Source of the DNA: Papaver somniferum
Taxonomy: Eukaryota; Streptophyta; Magnoliopsida; Ranunculales; Papaveraceae
Reading direction: 5' to 3'
Length of the DNA: 64,000 nucleotides
Assembly: GCF_003573695.1 (NCBI RefSeq)
Contig: NW_020650526.1
Coordinates: 3,269,531-3,333,530, forward strand
Below are positions 1-11,477 of the stretch, in pieces. The notes under the pieces are model-generated. The model did not search any database. It had not been told where the DNA came from and saw only the letters and a program-made list of their open reading frames with translations. The first letter of the stretch is position 1, and the number at the start of each line of letters is the position of its first letter. The position numbers and the translations under genes are program-made.

Positions 1-1724
1 CAAAGTTCAACAACCGTTAGTCAATCAAATCAATCGAAAACTAATAATAAACAACAATTATCTAGTTTCCCACCAACGGTGCTCGTAGAGCTTCCCAATC
101 CCAAAGAAGTCTTTAAAACAAGCGGTCGTAAGAGATTTCGCCTAATTAGGATACTTTCCTCTCCGAATAGACGGCTCCACCAGTAACAACATAACTTGTT
201 AGTTTTGCTGGCTCTGAGGATTAGTTGCTCGAAATGCAAACTTCAATATTTATAGATCAAGGAAGTTTGGACACCAAGGAATTTCAAAAACCTAATATTC
301 TCAAAGATATGCAACAAACACAAAAACGGTTTTCATAATTCCTAGAAATGCACCGTACAAATATTGACCGAAATTTCAGTAGAAAATATCCAATTAATAA
401 ATGCACATTACCAATTTTTATTTTCTAAAGATATGCATTTAATTGCTGGAAATTAAAAGCATATAAAACTAAAAACCTTAATTAAAAGATTCTCAATTTA
501 TTCTGATCCAGGATTCTCCTTTAGTTATTAAGGAATATCTTTGAACAACAAAAGATAAGAATTACTGCACATGTTCAAAGTATGTCGACATCTTTACTTT
601 GTAAATCCTTTTTCATATTTACAATCTTGGAACCGATTTGCCACACTTCCAAACGAGTTTAGAATTGGTTCATCTGACTTCCAAGAACTATGTGATTGAT
701 TATCCTATCAAATCATCATTAATGGGTTTTACTGTTCTACCAAAACACAAAGCTTCGGATCTACCTCCATGTGGGTACTAGGATCGGTCACACTAGCTTT
801 CCAAAAATTGGTTGACTAGGTACTAGGATCAGTTACCACATAATTATGATATTTACTTGTAATCAGTTGCACAAGTCATATGATCGGTTACCAATTACTA
901 AGACTTGTTGTACCTTTTACAAGGTTCGATTAAACATACTTGTTATAGGTTGCACCTCTTACTAGGATCGGTTCCCCAATGTCTAGAGTTGGTCATACCA
1001 ATTACAAAATATCGATCATACCATCTCAGGTGATTACTTAAGATCAGTTTCACTAATAAAAGTCATACCAATACAAAAGTCAGGCATTGTGAATAGTTTT
1101 ACCAAGATACATAAACAAATTATGAGCGGTTATACTAAACACACATATTGGTAATCCAAAGATTTGCAATGAATAACAATACCAATAAGCCTAGCGATTT
1201 CCCTTTCGATTCACGAAACAAGTTTATGAATTGTACTTCCTTAAAAAGAATGTAAAACATTGTTTCCTATGACGAAATATTCACCCATACCCATACATAA
1301 TCACAATAGCATTCATACGATTACGTCGATGTCTTATATACGAAGTTCAAAAGATAGACGTTATACTTCGTATTGTAATTCCTTAATACTATGTCTAACT
1401 AGAGTATAATCACAGCTTCGCAGTTATATTTTCAATATGCACGACTTATAAGATACGTTAGGAATGAAACAGTTCAAGTCAAATATTACTAACCTCAAGA
1501 GAAAGGATGATGTTGTCGATGTAGCTCTTTACTTCTTCACATTCTTCAAGTATTCGAGTAATACTTGTAAGTCTCATATCCTAGTAACTTTCTAGCTAAC
1601 ATGTACGAAGTTGACTCTAGTAAATAATCAAGCGACTCTTTAAATGAGTTTTGATTCACTAAAATATGACAACCAAACTTGACATACCAACGCTTGGTGG
1701 GTTCAACCGATCTATGCTCTAACA
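1..1724 (-). repeat. 3' LTR of the LARD (truncated by window edge)
   Basis: Nearly collinear with 6725-8453, with scattered substitutions and small indels suggesting a few percent divergence, so the insertion is not recent. On the minus strand it begins TGTTAGAGCATAGATCGG at 1724. A TATA-like TATAAATA sits at 254-247. The matching start of the other LTR, TGTTAGATAATAGATCGG, fixes the outer end at 8453. The short ORFs here translate LTR sequence and are not genes. Confidence 0.9.
760..1060 (-). repeat. Degenerate GATCGGTT modules in LARD U3 (3' LTR copy)
   Basis: The motif (A)GGATCGGTTNCAC or close variants recurs every ~30-40 bp, alternating with ACTAGG, TACTTGT and CACAAGT words. The same series is in the other LTR at about 7490-7760. 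Upstream repeats in U3 often carry retrotransposon enhancers; that role is an inference here. Confidence 0.6.
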
Positions 1725-3460
1725 ATCTCCACCGGTCAATTTTAGTAACAAAACTCTTACATCATATGAATAAACAAATGACAAGAATTCATCACACATA
1801 CGCTTGATTCCAAGTTTCAACATCACAATAACCTGTATACATTCAATCCATAAATGCCGCTGTTGACATTATAATAACAAAGCTAATACTCCCCCTAAAG
1901 GTAAAATAGGTAGATTTTCAATCCAAACGTCTTTGTTATTCCCTTTGTATTTAAGATAACCACAAGTATCAATATGATATGTTACTCCCTCTTAGTCTAT
2001 GCTTTACTCTAGCTTTCGTTAGATATAACATTTAAACACCATTGTCCTTTCCTTAGTGATACCAAATCACTTGTTTACTCCATATATTTCTCCCCCTTTT
2101 TGTCACAAAATAACAAAGGTACGAGCAAATAAAGGACAAACCGAAAGGATCTTACAAATCGTAAAAGACTTGCAAAACCTATAAGAGTTAAGCACGAGGG
2201 TTCCACACGCCATTTTAGATAACCAATATCACAAACTACAAAGTGATTTTGTTTTGATATGTTACCAAGGAAACAATTTCCCGAAGTAATTTTCCCTAAT
2301 AGTTTAACAAATCAAAAATTGACTAAGCATCTTAGTTCTTTTGCTAAACTGATTGTACAAATACAATCGCTTGTTCGATGAGACCAAAATAAAGATCAGA
2401 ATTAACTTTATTTTTCTCATCAGGTTCTAATTATTCGAACAATAACTTAGACCTTTCTCTTGTAAACAAGACAAGTACTAGGTTAGTTTACTAGCATTTC
2501 TTGTTAAGGCATTAGACTTGAATAACCGAAACCTCCACTTTGATAAATCTAAGTAAGATCAAAATTAAGTTAGTTTGTCTTACCCCCATCACAATTGATC
2601 CCGAAAACCTTTTTGTTAATCCATAAACAATTTACACGAACCAAATAAATCAACTTGCACAACTATTTACCTCAACCGGAAGCAATTGAAACAAACATAG
2701 ACATTATAGTACCACAATTGCATCGAAATTTCGTAAGCTTAAACAATTGATACCAAACCATAAAGAAAGATAACAATAATTTTTTTTTAACCTGAAATAA
2801 TTAAATCACACACATATCCATACACAAATAATGGAATAAACATCAATTGTACCGAAATTTTGCTAAGCAAAAGCAATAAATATATGCAATAAAATCAGGC
2901 TTTTCTTAAACATGCAAACGATTAACTAACAAATTCGTTACCTCAAGTTCTGCATCCTCTTCTCCCCAAAGATATGTCATTAAGTGCAAGTTCACATAGA
3001 ACTCTCCCCCGTTGTATTGTCATCCCACAACAACAACAAGGACCAACCCTTATCCAGAGAAAGGTTGAAAACCGGTTTTAACTAATGCATAGCAAAAGTT
3101 GAAACCCCGAAACACATATGCTTTTATGCTAAACCAAACTATTCAATATATTGTGACTTTTTCACATATTAGTTTCAATCAGAACCTCTTATGATCCTTT
3201 GATAAAGCCTACCAACATGGGCTACAACTTAATACTGATAAACCAAAAAGTCACCCAACTCATAAGGGTACACACAATATGAGATCGAATATTAAGGTTA
3301 TGAAAACCGAAATCAAACATCCCATAAACATTCATAGCAATAATATAATGAATTCAAGCACAGTCATGTAATCGAAAACTATCACAAGAAAAATTATAAA
3401 ATAATAATTTTATTCATAAATAATAGTTTTATTCAAAATAGACTTTATTTAAAGAGATCA
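1725..3460. other. LARD internal region, 3' part: no coding sequence seen
   Basis: AT-rich, without a convincing ORF on either strand. It holds the polypurine tract next to the 3' LTR (minus strand, 1733-1725) and further purine-rich tracts on the minus strand near 1890, 1985 and 2090-2110; the last resembles the GACAAAAAGGGGGAGA tract of SIRE-type elements. A similar cluster of tracts lies upstream of the 3' LTR in the Copia element ending at 54926. Confidence 0.65.
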
Positions 3461-3463
3461 AAA

Positions 3464-3932
3464 CTAATGTCTATTTCTTGACAGATCTTTAAAAAGTTTC
3501 TTAAAGGTCATCTTCAATGTCCTCAATTTTTTCAAGATCTTCATCAACAACATCTCGATTGATATCTCGGATTCTGCACACAATACCTTGGTTATGTTCA
3601 CAGGATAAAGCATTAACCTTTCGATTAATATTCCGACCATACTCTCTATTGCCGATTCCAAGTTTAATGAGTTTCCTTTGGTTACAGATAACAATTCTTA
3701 GTAATGCTTCCTATCTATGATGAGTTTCAATAGTATTGAGGAGGACTTGTCGGAGATTGAGAATATCAATCTTATCATCCAAACTGTTTTGGACAAGGAG
3801 ATGAGTCACATCTGCCTTTTCTTTATCTTCACAACCAGATTTCTTGAAGGAATCAAGATCAATAGTTTCATTAGAAGCCATTGCACTTAGCGCTTTTAGA
3901 AGATTATCTTGAGATCCGGTTAGAGAATACAT
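3464..3932 (-). pseudogene. Unrecognised LARD ORF remnants (two short ORFs)
   Basis: Two minus-strand ORFs of 73 codons (3711-3932) and 76 codons (3464-3694) follow one another in the 3' half of the LARD internal region. The first is acidic and polar, containing NETIDLDSFKKSGCEDKEK; the second ends in a lysine- and leucine-rich helix with LLMKILKKLRTLKMTFKKL. I recognise no family. They could be pieces of one frameshifted protein continuous with the remnants at 4326-5533, or chance ORFs. No retroviral motif is present. Confidence 0.3.
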
Positions 3933-4325
3933 CCTTTAGCATAGGTTCTCAAACATGTTGAGTACATATACTTGAAATATCTTTAACACATACCAAACAT
4001 AGATGTCAGCCTTAAATAAATAATTCTAACAAGATTTGAAAGGATTTTCGCATCTTATGTGTTACTGAATCACAACTTTCTTTGAAAAGAAATTATCTTC
4101 TAGATCAGTATCAAGAGATACTTTATATAGGAAACTTATCCTGTTTACACAAGTTGTTTGCAAGATAACTTTTCTATACATGGAGACAGATTATGCATCT
4201 CCAGGAAGATTGTGTAAACTATTTATGTTGAATAAGAGATTATTGACAGGATACAGATTGCCCAAATATGTGTGCTTCCTTACGTCAGTAGATTGGGCAT
4301 TGTAAGGATGCACATTCCAACGCGA

Positions 4326-5533
4326 TTAAGCGTTGGGGTGAGGATCTTCCTCACCAAATAACTTTTGAGGAATTTCTTCCTTCTTACTTTTAGGGACATT
4401 ATCATGTTCCCTTGTGTGGGTTTTAAATCCATTCTCTTCATTAGAAATATTGTGATATGCTATATCCTTGGTTACATCTTGTGCCCAGTATGGTATGTTC
4501 CTTGAACTTGAACCCGTGTGATCTTGATCTGCCATAAACAAATTGTTGATGTCTTTTGTTCAAGACATTCTATATGTCCTATTAAGGTGTCCATTCCTTG
4601 TTGGAAATGTTTTTCTAAACACTTGTCTAGATATACCTTTCGACGTTTCACTGCAAGAAGATATTCAATAAGGATCTTATTCCTTATTTGTGTATGCTCC
4701 AGCGATTGAGTAAGAATTTCACACTCTATAATCTGTCGACGCTACAAGAAAATCTAGCTATTGTTATACCATTTATTGCCACACCTTCAATATATCGCAT
4801 TACTTTTCAGTTGCAGCTAAAAGCTATAATTTACTGTTACAAAATGAAACTTTTTCCACACAACTGTAGCAACAATATGAAAAGAGTGTGGCAAAAAAGT
4901 ATAATCTTTTGTTGCAGCAATAAAGATTGGGTACGGAAATAGACTTCTTGCTACATAGGTTATCGCGACACTGGTAGGGGTTTATGCCATAACCATTGGG
5001 TACTGCAATACATTAAGTTTCTTGTAGTGTGATGAACTCCACTTAATAAAGCCAATTTTTGTTCCAAATAATTTTCCAAATTATTTTTAAGACTGAGTGT
5101 TTCTCGTTTTTCTTCACAAATTCTTACATCAAATTGAACAATAAGTTCTAGGACATCATCTATACTATCAATGATTTTTTTCCTTTTCTGAATAGTTTTT
5201 AGCATGTTTGAAAAATCTTTCTAACATTTTACGAAATTCAGAACTTGGGCAGACTAGTGAATCTAATCGATTTTCACATTTGGAAACAGGCGATTTATCA
5301 CTAGAGATTGGAATCGGATCCAAAACATATTTCTTGAGTTTCAGATTCATTCTTTTTTTACCAGGAACCTGAATCTCAATCAAGTTATTATTCATAGACT
5401 TTTTCTTTGATTTTCGAAAAGACTTACGAGACCAATTTCCATTGACCTTCTCTGGGAACTTATTCTCATTATCTTGACATACGTTGACTGAGTCCTTCAT
5501 AAGTTTAGCTTTTCTTTTCTTATTTTGACTCAT
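4326..5533 (-). pseudogene. LARD coiled-coil ORF, broken by frameshifts and a CACTA-type MITE
   Basis: The ORF begins about 55 bp downstream of the primer-binding site (ATG near 5533), where gag should start. The first 121 codons are very basic (MSQNKKRKAKLMKD...). After a frameshift near 5190 the reading continues with a heptad-rich segment (SIDDVLELIVQFDVRICEEK, then NNLENYLEQKLALL). A MITE at 4740-5029 interrupts it. Beyond the MITE another frame stays open with similar charged helical sequence (IRNKILIEYLLAVKRRKVYL), then a 71-codon ORF at 4326-4541. I see no zinc knuckle or Retrotrans_gag/UBN2 signature. It may be a degenerate gag N-terminus or an element-specific coiled-coil protein. 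Confidence 0.45.
4740..5029. mobile_element. CACTA-type MITE
   Basis: The right end is TTTCTTGTAGTG (5018-5029), the inverted form of the classic CACTACAAGAAA terminus. The left end is CGCTACAAGAAAATC (4740-4754), the same terminus with one change. That gives ~13-bp terminal inverted repeats around 290 bp without coding capacity. The 3-bp flanks are CGA and TGA, an imperfect target duplication. It interrupts the LARD coiled-coil ORF, so it inserted later. Confidence 0.7.
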
Positions 5534-5589
5534 AACTTATAGGTTGAATCGAACCAAACACAGATTTTTAGATCTTTTCATGTTTTCCT

Positions 5590-5601
5590 GCTCTGATACC
5601 A
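5590..5601 (-). other. Primer-binding site of the LARD (tRNA-iMet)
   Basis: On the minus strand this reads TGGTATCAGAGC, complementary to the 3' end of plant initiator tRNA-Met, two bases after the LTR end TTTTCA. It fixes the orientation of the element. Confidence 0.9.
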
Positions 5602-5603
5602 AT

Positions 5604-8453
5604 TGAAAAGACGAGGGTTCCCAAATATACCTCAATCTAAAACTTGTCCACCTATAAGTCCTTTATTCGAAAGTGATTGTCTATGGACTGAGTCGAGACA
5701 ATACAACGAATCGGTTCACACTTTATGTGATCTTCTATGGATACGAGATCGAGACAATACGACAACACGATAACTTTCGTGATTGAATATGGATACAAGA
5801 TCGAGACAATACAACAACGAAATATGATTACTTGATAATAAGTTCGGACTTAACCAAACACAATAGGATTTCTACCAAGTAATTAGGAATTAACATTTGT
5901 GTATTTTACTTCTAATTATAATAAAAATGATTATAATTGCGGAAATAAAAAAGTAAAAGACACATCAAGATTTTTTTAACGAGAAAACCGCAAATGCAGA
6001 AAAACCCCGGGACCTTGTCCAGAATTGAAAACTCTCAGAATTAAGCCGCTATACAAAATCTAAACCAACTTCTTATAGTTGAGACCAAGCAACTAAACCT
6101 ATAGTTCACCTAGTTCCCTCAATATCCTTGCGCCTCCAACTTGCAATAAGTCACGCACTTGGAACAATTCCTTTGGTTCATATTCCAAACAGTAAAGGAA
6201 CAAAAAATATGTTTGGTAACAACTCTTTTCAAACAACGTGATATGAGTTTGACAAAAGGCTCTTCCGTTTATCCCAATAAACTCCTTTGTTAGGTTCTTA
6301 GATCTATCTATTCAACAACTACCAAAGTAATTGTCTAGACTACGTAATAAATACTTTGAATCAAAAAGAATTGTATTGATGCCGATCTACTCAACTAATC
6401 ATTCAAGGTTATCACAAAGATAAACCTATTCTAGTTGGATCCCCGGTCGATCAAGTTTTGTGCACACCAAATATTATGAACTCAAATAGGAAATCTTCTT
6501 TGTCTTAAAATCTTCTTAGATCTTCATTAAACACCTACACACAAACAACTTGAATCTCTTGTGATCAATCACACACAAAACGGAGTCTGTTAACGATGGA
6601 TTATCACAAGACGTCTTTAGATCTAAACACAGTACTAAAGATCCCTGTCGATACTTCGATCTAGTTTGAGTGAATCTTATATCAGAAGAGAAGATTCTCA
6701 AGCATAAACAAACTAGGTGCAATCAAAGTTCAACAACCGTTAGTCAATAAAATCAATCGAAAACTAATAATAAACAACAATTATCTAGTTTCCCACCAGC
6801 GGTGCTCGTAGAGCTTCCCAATCCCAAAGAATTCTTTAAAACGAGTAGTCGTAAGAGATTTCGCCTAATTAGGGTACTTTCATCTCCGAATAGAAGGCTC
6901 CACCAGTAACAACACAACTTGGTAGTTTTGCTGGCTCTGAGGATTAGTTTGCTCAAAATGGAAACATCAATATTTATAGATCAATGAAGTTTGGACACCA
7001 AGGAATTTCCAAAACTGAATATTCTCAAAGATATGCAATAAACAAAAAGCGGTTTTCATAATTCCTGGAAATGCACAGTCCAAATATTGACCGAAATCTC
7101 AGTAGAAAATATCCAATTCGTAACCGCATATTACCAATTTTTATTTTCTAAAGATAAGCATTTAATTGATGGAAATTAAAGGCATATAAAACCAAAAACC
7201 TTAATTAGAAGATTCTCAATTTATTTCGATATGGGATTCTCCTTTAGTTATTAAGGAATATCTTTGAACAATAAAAGATAAGAATTACTGCACATGTTCA
7301 AAGAATATGTCGACATCTTTACTTTGTAAATCCTTTTTCATATTTACAATCTTGGTACCGATTTTCCACATTTCCAAACGAGTTTAGAATTGGTTCATTT
7401 GACTTCCAAGAACTATGTGATTGATTATCCTATCAAATCATCATTAATGGGTTTTTACGGTTCTACCAAAACATAAAGCTTCGGTTCTACCTCCATGTGG
7501 GTACTAGGGTCGGCCATACTAGCTTTCCAAAAATTGGTTGACTAGGTACCAGGATCGGTTACCACATAATTATGGCATTTACTTGTAATCGGTTGCACAA
7601 GTCATAGGATCAGTTACCAATTACTAAGATTTGTTGTACCTCTTACAAGGGTCGATTCCACATACTTGTGATCGGTTGCACCTCTTACTAGGATCATTCC
7701 CCAATGTCTAGAGTTGGTCATCCCAATTACAAAATATCGATCATACCACCTCAGGTGATTACTTAAGACCAGTTTCACTAATAAAACTCATACCAATACA
7801 AAATTCAGGCATTGTGAATAGTTTTACCAAGATACATAAACAAGTTATGAGCGGTTATACTAAACACACATATTGGTAGTCCAAATATTTGCAATGAATA
7901 ACAAAACCAATAAGCATAGCGATTTCCCTTTCGATTCACAAAACAAGTTTATGAATTGTACTTCCTTTAAACTAATGTAAAACATTGTTTCCTAAGACGA
8001 AGTCTTCACCCACACGCATACATAATAACAATAACATTTGTACGATTATGTCAATGTCTTAAATACGAAGTTCAAAATATAGACGTTATACTTCGTATTG
8101 TAATTCCTTAATTCTATGTTTAACTAGAGTATAATCATTCACAACTTCGTAGTTATGTTTTCAATATGCATGACTTGAAAGATACGTTAGGAATGAAACA
8201 GTTCAAGTCAAATATTACTAACCTCAAGAGGAAGGATGATGTCGTCGATGTAGATCTTTACTTCTTCACATTCTTCAAGTCTTCTAGTAATACTTGTAAG
8301 TCTCATATCCTAATAACTTTCTATCTAACCTATACAAAGTTGACTCTAGTAAATAATCAAGCTACTCTTTAAATGAGTTTTTATTCACTAAAATATGACA
8401 ATTAAACTTGACATACCAACGCTTGGTAGGTTCAACCGATCTATTATCTAACA
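5604..8453 (-). repeat. 5' LTR of the LARD (2,850 bp)
   Basis: Minus strand, beginning TGTTAGATAATAGATCGG (8453) and ending TTTTCA (5604). A TATAAATA box lies at 6978-6971, dividing it into ~1.5 kb of U3 and ~1.36 kb of R/U5. U3 contains the GATCGGTT modules at 7490-7760. Its right edge abuts a Tat-type protease reading frame. Confidence 0.88.
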
Positions 8454-9354
8454 AACCTTAACCTTTGGTGATACGCAGAAGCGACTCTTTTGATGCCAGT
8501 GATCTAGGGTCTCCCGATGATCGCTTCATATGGTGACACGACCTCTACCACGCAAAAGGTGGTAAGGGTGTCCAAGTAATCGGCTCCATCTGAAACTCTC
8601 AATGTGACCTCTCCTTTTGGTATAGTCATTGTCCCATTAAAGCCATAAATGCTATAGGTCAACATGATCAATATATCATCGGATAATTGCACTCTCTTGA
8701 AAGTGTCGTAAAAAAGAACTTCTACAGAGCTCTCATTGTCGACTAGGATCCTCTTCACTCTCCAATCTTCCATCATTAAGGTGATAACTAGCGGATCCCC
8801 ATGTGCTTGACCATTCATCGGGGCGTCTTTTGCTGAGAACGTGATCGGCTGCATCATCCACTCCTCCATGGGAAATGTCTTGGCCAAACAAAATATTTCA
8901 TTTCCCGATCGATCCTTTTTGTGGATCCTCATTATAGTCCCTAAGCCTAGGTCTAGACCTTTTGGTGATGAATGTGAGATGGTGTTGCATAAAAATTGAG
9001 TACCACGATCAATCCTGACTTGATGTACTGGAGCATCGGGTACTATAACTACTTGCTTGACAAAATTCCTCAAATACCCTTCCCAAATTGTGTGTTGAAC
9101 TATATATTTCACTTCTCGGCAGTCATTGGTTGAGTGCCCCCTGAACTGATGATAATGGCAGAACTCGGGATAGTTCCTAGTCTCATCAGATTGTATTCCT
9201 CGGGTCTTTGGGTACCGGATATCATTTCTTTTCTCCACCTCCTTGAAAATTTCTTCTAGGGGTGCGTTCAATGGCGTGTACACTTTTGGTTCATAACGAG
9301 GCTTTTTTCCTTTCTCGACCCACTCCTTCTTTCGTGGGCCTTTATTCTTTGCCC
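8454..9354 (-). pseudogene. gag-pol: Tat gypsy gag C-terminus (zinc knuckle) and start of protease, truncated
   Basis: The minus-strand frame is open from about 9354 to 8504 (the 259-codon ORF begins at a non-ATG codon). Order: a YTPLNAPLEEI motif common before the nucleocapsid in Tat gag proteins; a CCHC-like knuckle in CHYHQFRGHSTNDC; a linker; then a retropepsin-like active site RILVDNESSVEVLF, where DSGSS is expected, so the second and third residues of the triad have changed; a flap-like IYGFNG; and SPYEAIIGRP. The reading continues past a stop codon at ~8502 and is then cut by the LARD at 8453. Inactive. Confidence 0.8.
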
Positions 9355-9356
9355 CC

Positions 9357-10608
9357 TATCTCTTCTCGGGTTGCTTTGGTAACTTCTTTCGGAACCGTTT
9401 CTGCTACTTTGGTTGCCTCGTGAATGCTTTTATCTTGGCTTTCTTCTAGGGGAATGTAGTATTCTTTCATATTCCGCATATCCTTTAGGGTTTGTGGATT
9501 TTAGGTGTACATTGTAACCCATATAGGGTCCATTTTCCCAAGTAAATTTTCGAACCCAAATATTTGCTAGTCCACAGGTACCTTCTCGATCTCGATGCAT
9601 AAATTTATCCATCTATCGGTTAAAGACCTCAATGGTTCTCTCAATATTCGTGCTAATGTGAATAGCTTGTTAACCCTTAGCCTGGCGATGTTGTTATGCA
9701 TGTAGGTCTCGAGGAAAGTCTCCACTAACGCACCGTAGTTTCCAATGGAGGCTTCGGGTAGGGTGTAAAACCAATTCTTAGCTTCTCCTTCCAAACTTGA
9801 CGAAAATAATTTGCACATAACTATGTCATTGCTCTTCCATTGTAAAAGTGACATCATGTACATCTTGATGTGCTCCACAGCATCTCCGATACCATCGAAC
9901 CGTGATTGGAGAGTTGGAAGAGTACACTTGGGGGAAAATGATGCTTGCTCCAATTCTAGAGAAAAGGGTGTCTTCTCTGCTTCATTGATTACTTCCATCA
10001 ATTTGTCATCTTATCCATTTCCAACCAGTTTTTTAACCATTACCTCAAGTTGTTGAAGTTTAGCTTCGGTGGCGGCATCGGGTCTCTCGTTTTGTTGGAG
10101 TATTTCCTCCTCGGTTGATGAATCTTCAGGAGGATCGTATCCCATTCTCGGGTTAGTGGGCTCGGGCACAGGTCCTTGGTGCCGAAGAGGTTCGTGGACG
10201 TACCCTGATCGGGTCCGAGTGTGATCGTTTGATGCTCCTCAACTAGATGACCCTCGCGACCTCGACCCTTGATTCCTAAGTCGGTGGTTCTCTTGCTCAA
10301 GTTCTATATTTCTCCTTTGTAACTCCCTCATGAAATCCTCCTGTCTTATTTATTTGTCAACAAGGTTGGGTTTGTGCTCTCATGACTAGATGGATCATGG
10401 TGGTGATTTCCTGGTACCACTGGTGGTATCACTGGTGATATTACCGGTGGTGCTCGTGTCTCCTTTCTCTTTCCCAGTCGAATCTGTCGTAGTCGCTCTT
10501 CTTCCCGATCTGTGGATGCCTGATGTTCGGCGTGTATCCTGGAATGGCGTCGTTCTTCCTGTACTAGTAGTACTTCCTCATCATCTTCAGTGTCGGATGC
10601 GGTGAGCC
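9357..10608 (-). pseudogene. gag: Tat gypsy gag (capsid region), frameshifted
   Basis: Minus-strand pieces at 10300-10040 (basic linker), 10001-9567 and 9612-9430. The central 144-codon piece has Retrotrans_gag features: SFSPKCTLPTLQSRFDGIGD, HIKMYMMSLLQ, an EGEAKNWFYTLP motif, and IGNYGALVETFLETYM. Between 10300 and 10608 the frame gives an arginine/glutamate-rich stretch (VQEERRHSRIHAEHQ) followed by a proline/valine-rich spacer, as in other Tat gag N-termini. Several stops and frameshifts separate the pieces. The Cassandra element at 10609 interrupts the N-terminal part. Confidence 0.75.
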
Positions 10609-11217
10609 TGTAATGACCCGTCCCTCCACCGATACTTTCTCCACTTAGCCACTGCGGTTATCTGGCAGTGTAGGGTTTTCAACGAGCATCGCTGCGGTAA
10701 TGCAGCAGAAACTTCCCGGATGGTTACCCATCTCTGTATTACTCCCGCCCGAGCACGCTTAACTGCAGAGTTTTCTGCCAACTCTGGAGACAACTGTGCT
10801 GAATAGGCCTCGGTGTTAGGAAAGGACAAACCAGTACTCATATTCCTTTCGGCCAACCACTTCTAAATATCGGGGTATTACAATACCATCACCTTAAATT
10901 GGAGTCGTCCTCGGTACAAGCCCAGATCTCCGACGTTTCCTTCCCCTCGTGAGAAGCACCTGTACCAACCCCGTCCAGCGTACCTTCTCACCCTTGGCAT
11001 GTGAACAGTTGCCGACTATGATACCATTTGTAATGACCCGTACCTCCACCGCTATTGTCCACACTTAGCCACTGCGGCTATCCGGCAGCATGAGGTTTTC
11101 AACGGGCATCGCTGCGGTAATCCAGTAGAAACTTCCCGGGAGGTCACCCATCCCTGAATTACTCCTCATTACTCATATTACGTTCGTCCAACCACAACGG
11201 AATATCGGGGTATTACA
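10609..11217 (-). mobile_element. Cassandra-type TRIM with 5S rRNA-derived LTRs
   Basis: Two copies of a repeat, 10609-10882 (274 bp) and 11029-11217 (189 bp, with an internal deletion), start TGTAATGACCCG and end GGGGTATTACA; a 146-bp interior separates them. The minus strand shows a primer-binding site TGGTATCATAG (11026-11016) two bases inside the 5' LTR, one change from the initiator tRNA-Met site. The LTR contains a 5S rRNA-like stretch on the minus strand. Short size, no coding capacity, tRNA-Met PBS and 5S sequence in the LTR together are the definition of Cassandra. I find no clean 5-bp target duplication. The 89-codon minus-strand ORF across the LTR is not a gene. Confidence 0.88.
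10711..10772 (-). other. 5S rRNA-derived segment in the Cassandra LTR
   Basis: The minus strand reads AACTCTGCAGTTAAGCGTGC, then a GGGCGGGAGTAATAC-like stretch, then GATGGGTAACCATCCGGGAAG. This follows the middle and 3' part of plant 5S rRNA, where the matching words are AACTCCGAAGTTAAGCGTGC and GATGGGTGACC. The second LTR keeps only the final part (11131-11165). It is a retrotransposon segment, not a functional 5S gene. Confidence 0.85.
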
Positions 11218-11472
11218 AAGTCCGTCTATCATGTTTTCTGGTCTCCTCTGACTCGGCTCGATGCGTCCTAGGAGAGTTTTTTCATCATCCTGACCCAAAT
11301 TAACTTCCTAGGAGAGTGTTGTCATCATCCTAACCCAAATTAACTTCCTCATTGATTATGGTCATTCCTGCTGCTGGTGCTAAGATCTCCTCGGTTCGCG
11401 GCCGGTGGCTACTTTCTTGTCGTGAATCACTGCTATTGTTCGGTTCCCCAGAATCCTGACAGTTCCCGAAGC
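11218..11472 (-). pseudogene. gag: Tat gypsy gag N-terminal region
   Basis: The minus-strand frame reads a serine/glutamate-rich N-terminus (SGEPNNSSDSRQESSHRPRT, then EEILAPAAGMTII). It lies between the Cassandra element and the Athila-like element starting at 11478, and continues across both. It also contains a 40-bp tandem duplication (11269-11308 and 11309-11348, four mismatches). The ORF running on to 11518 borrows LTR sequence and is not the native start. Confidence 0.55.
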
Positions 11473-11477
11473 ACTGG

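Larger units (their letters stand above)
1..8453 (-). mobile_element. LARD: large non-autonomous Copia-like (SIRE/Maximus-type) LTR retrotransposon, partial
   Basis: Two long direct repeats (1-1724 and 5604-8453) flank a 3.9-kb internal region. On the minus strand the order is 5' LTR (8453 to 5604), primer-binding site complementary to initiator tRNA-Met (5601-5590), internal region, a purine-rich tract (GGTGGAGAT, 1733-1725) and the 3' LTR, whose last ~1.1 kb lies beyond the left edge. No protease, integrase or reverse transcriptase is readable inside, so it must have moved with borrowed enzymes. The tRNA-Met PBS and a GACAAAAAGGGGGAGA-like tract (minus strand, about 2090-2110) are typical of SIRE/Maximus Copia elements. 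It entered the protease of a Tat gypsy element at 8453/8454. The far target duplication cannot be seen. Confidence 0.85.

Noticed and set aside
10711..10772. Functional 5S rRNA gene
   Set aside because: Only a diverged part of 5S is present, inside a TRIM LTR, without a full-length 120-bp unit.
10587..10856. 89-codon minus-strand ORF
   Set aside because: Lies across the Cassandra LTR and its 5S-derived part; not a gene.
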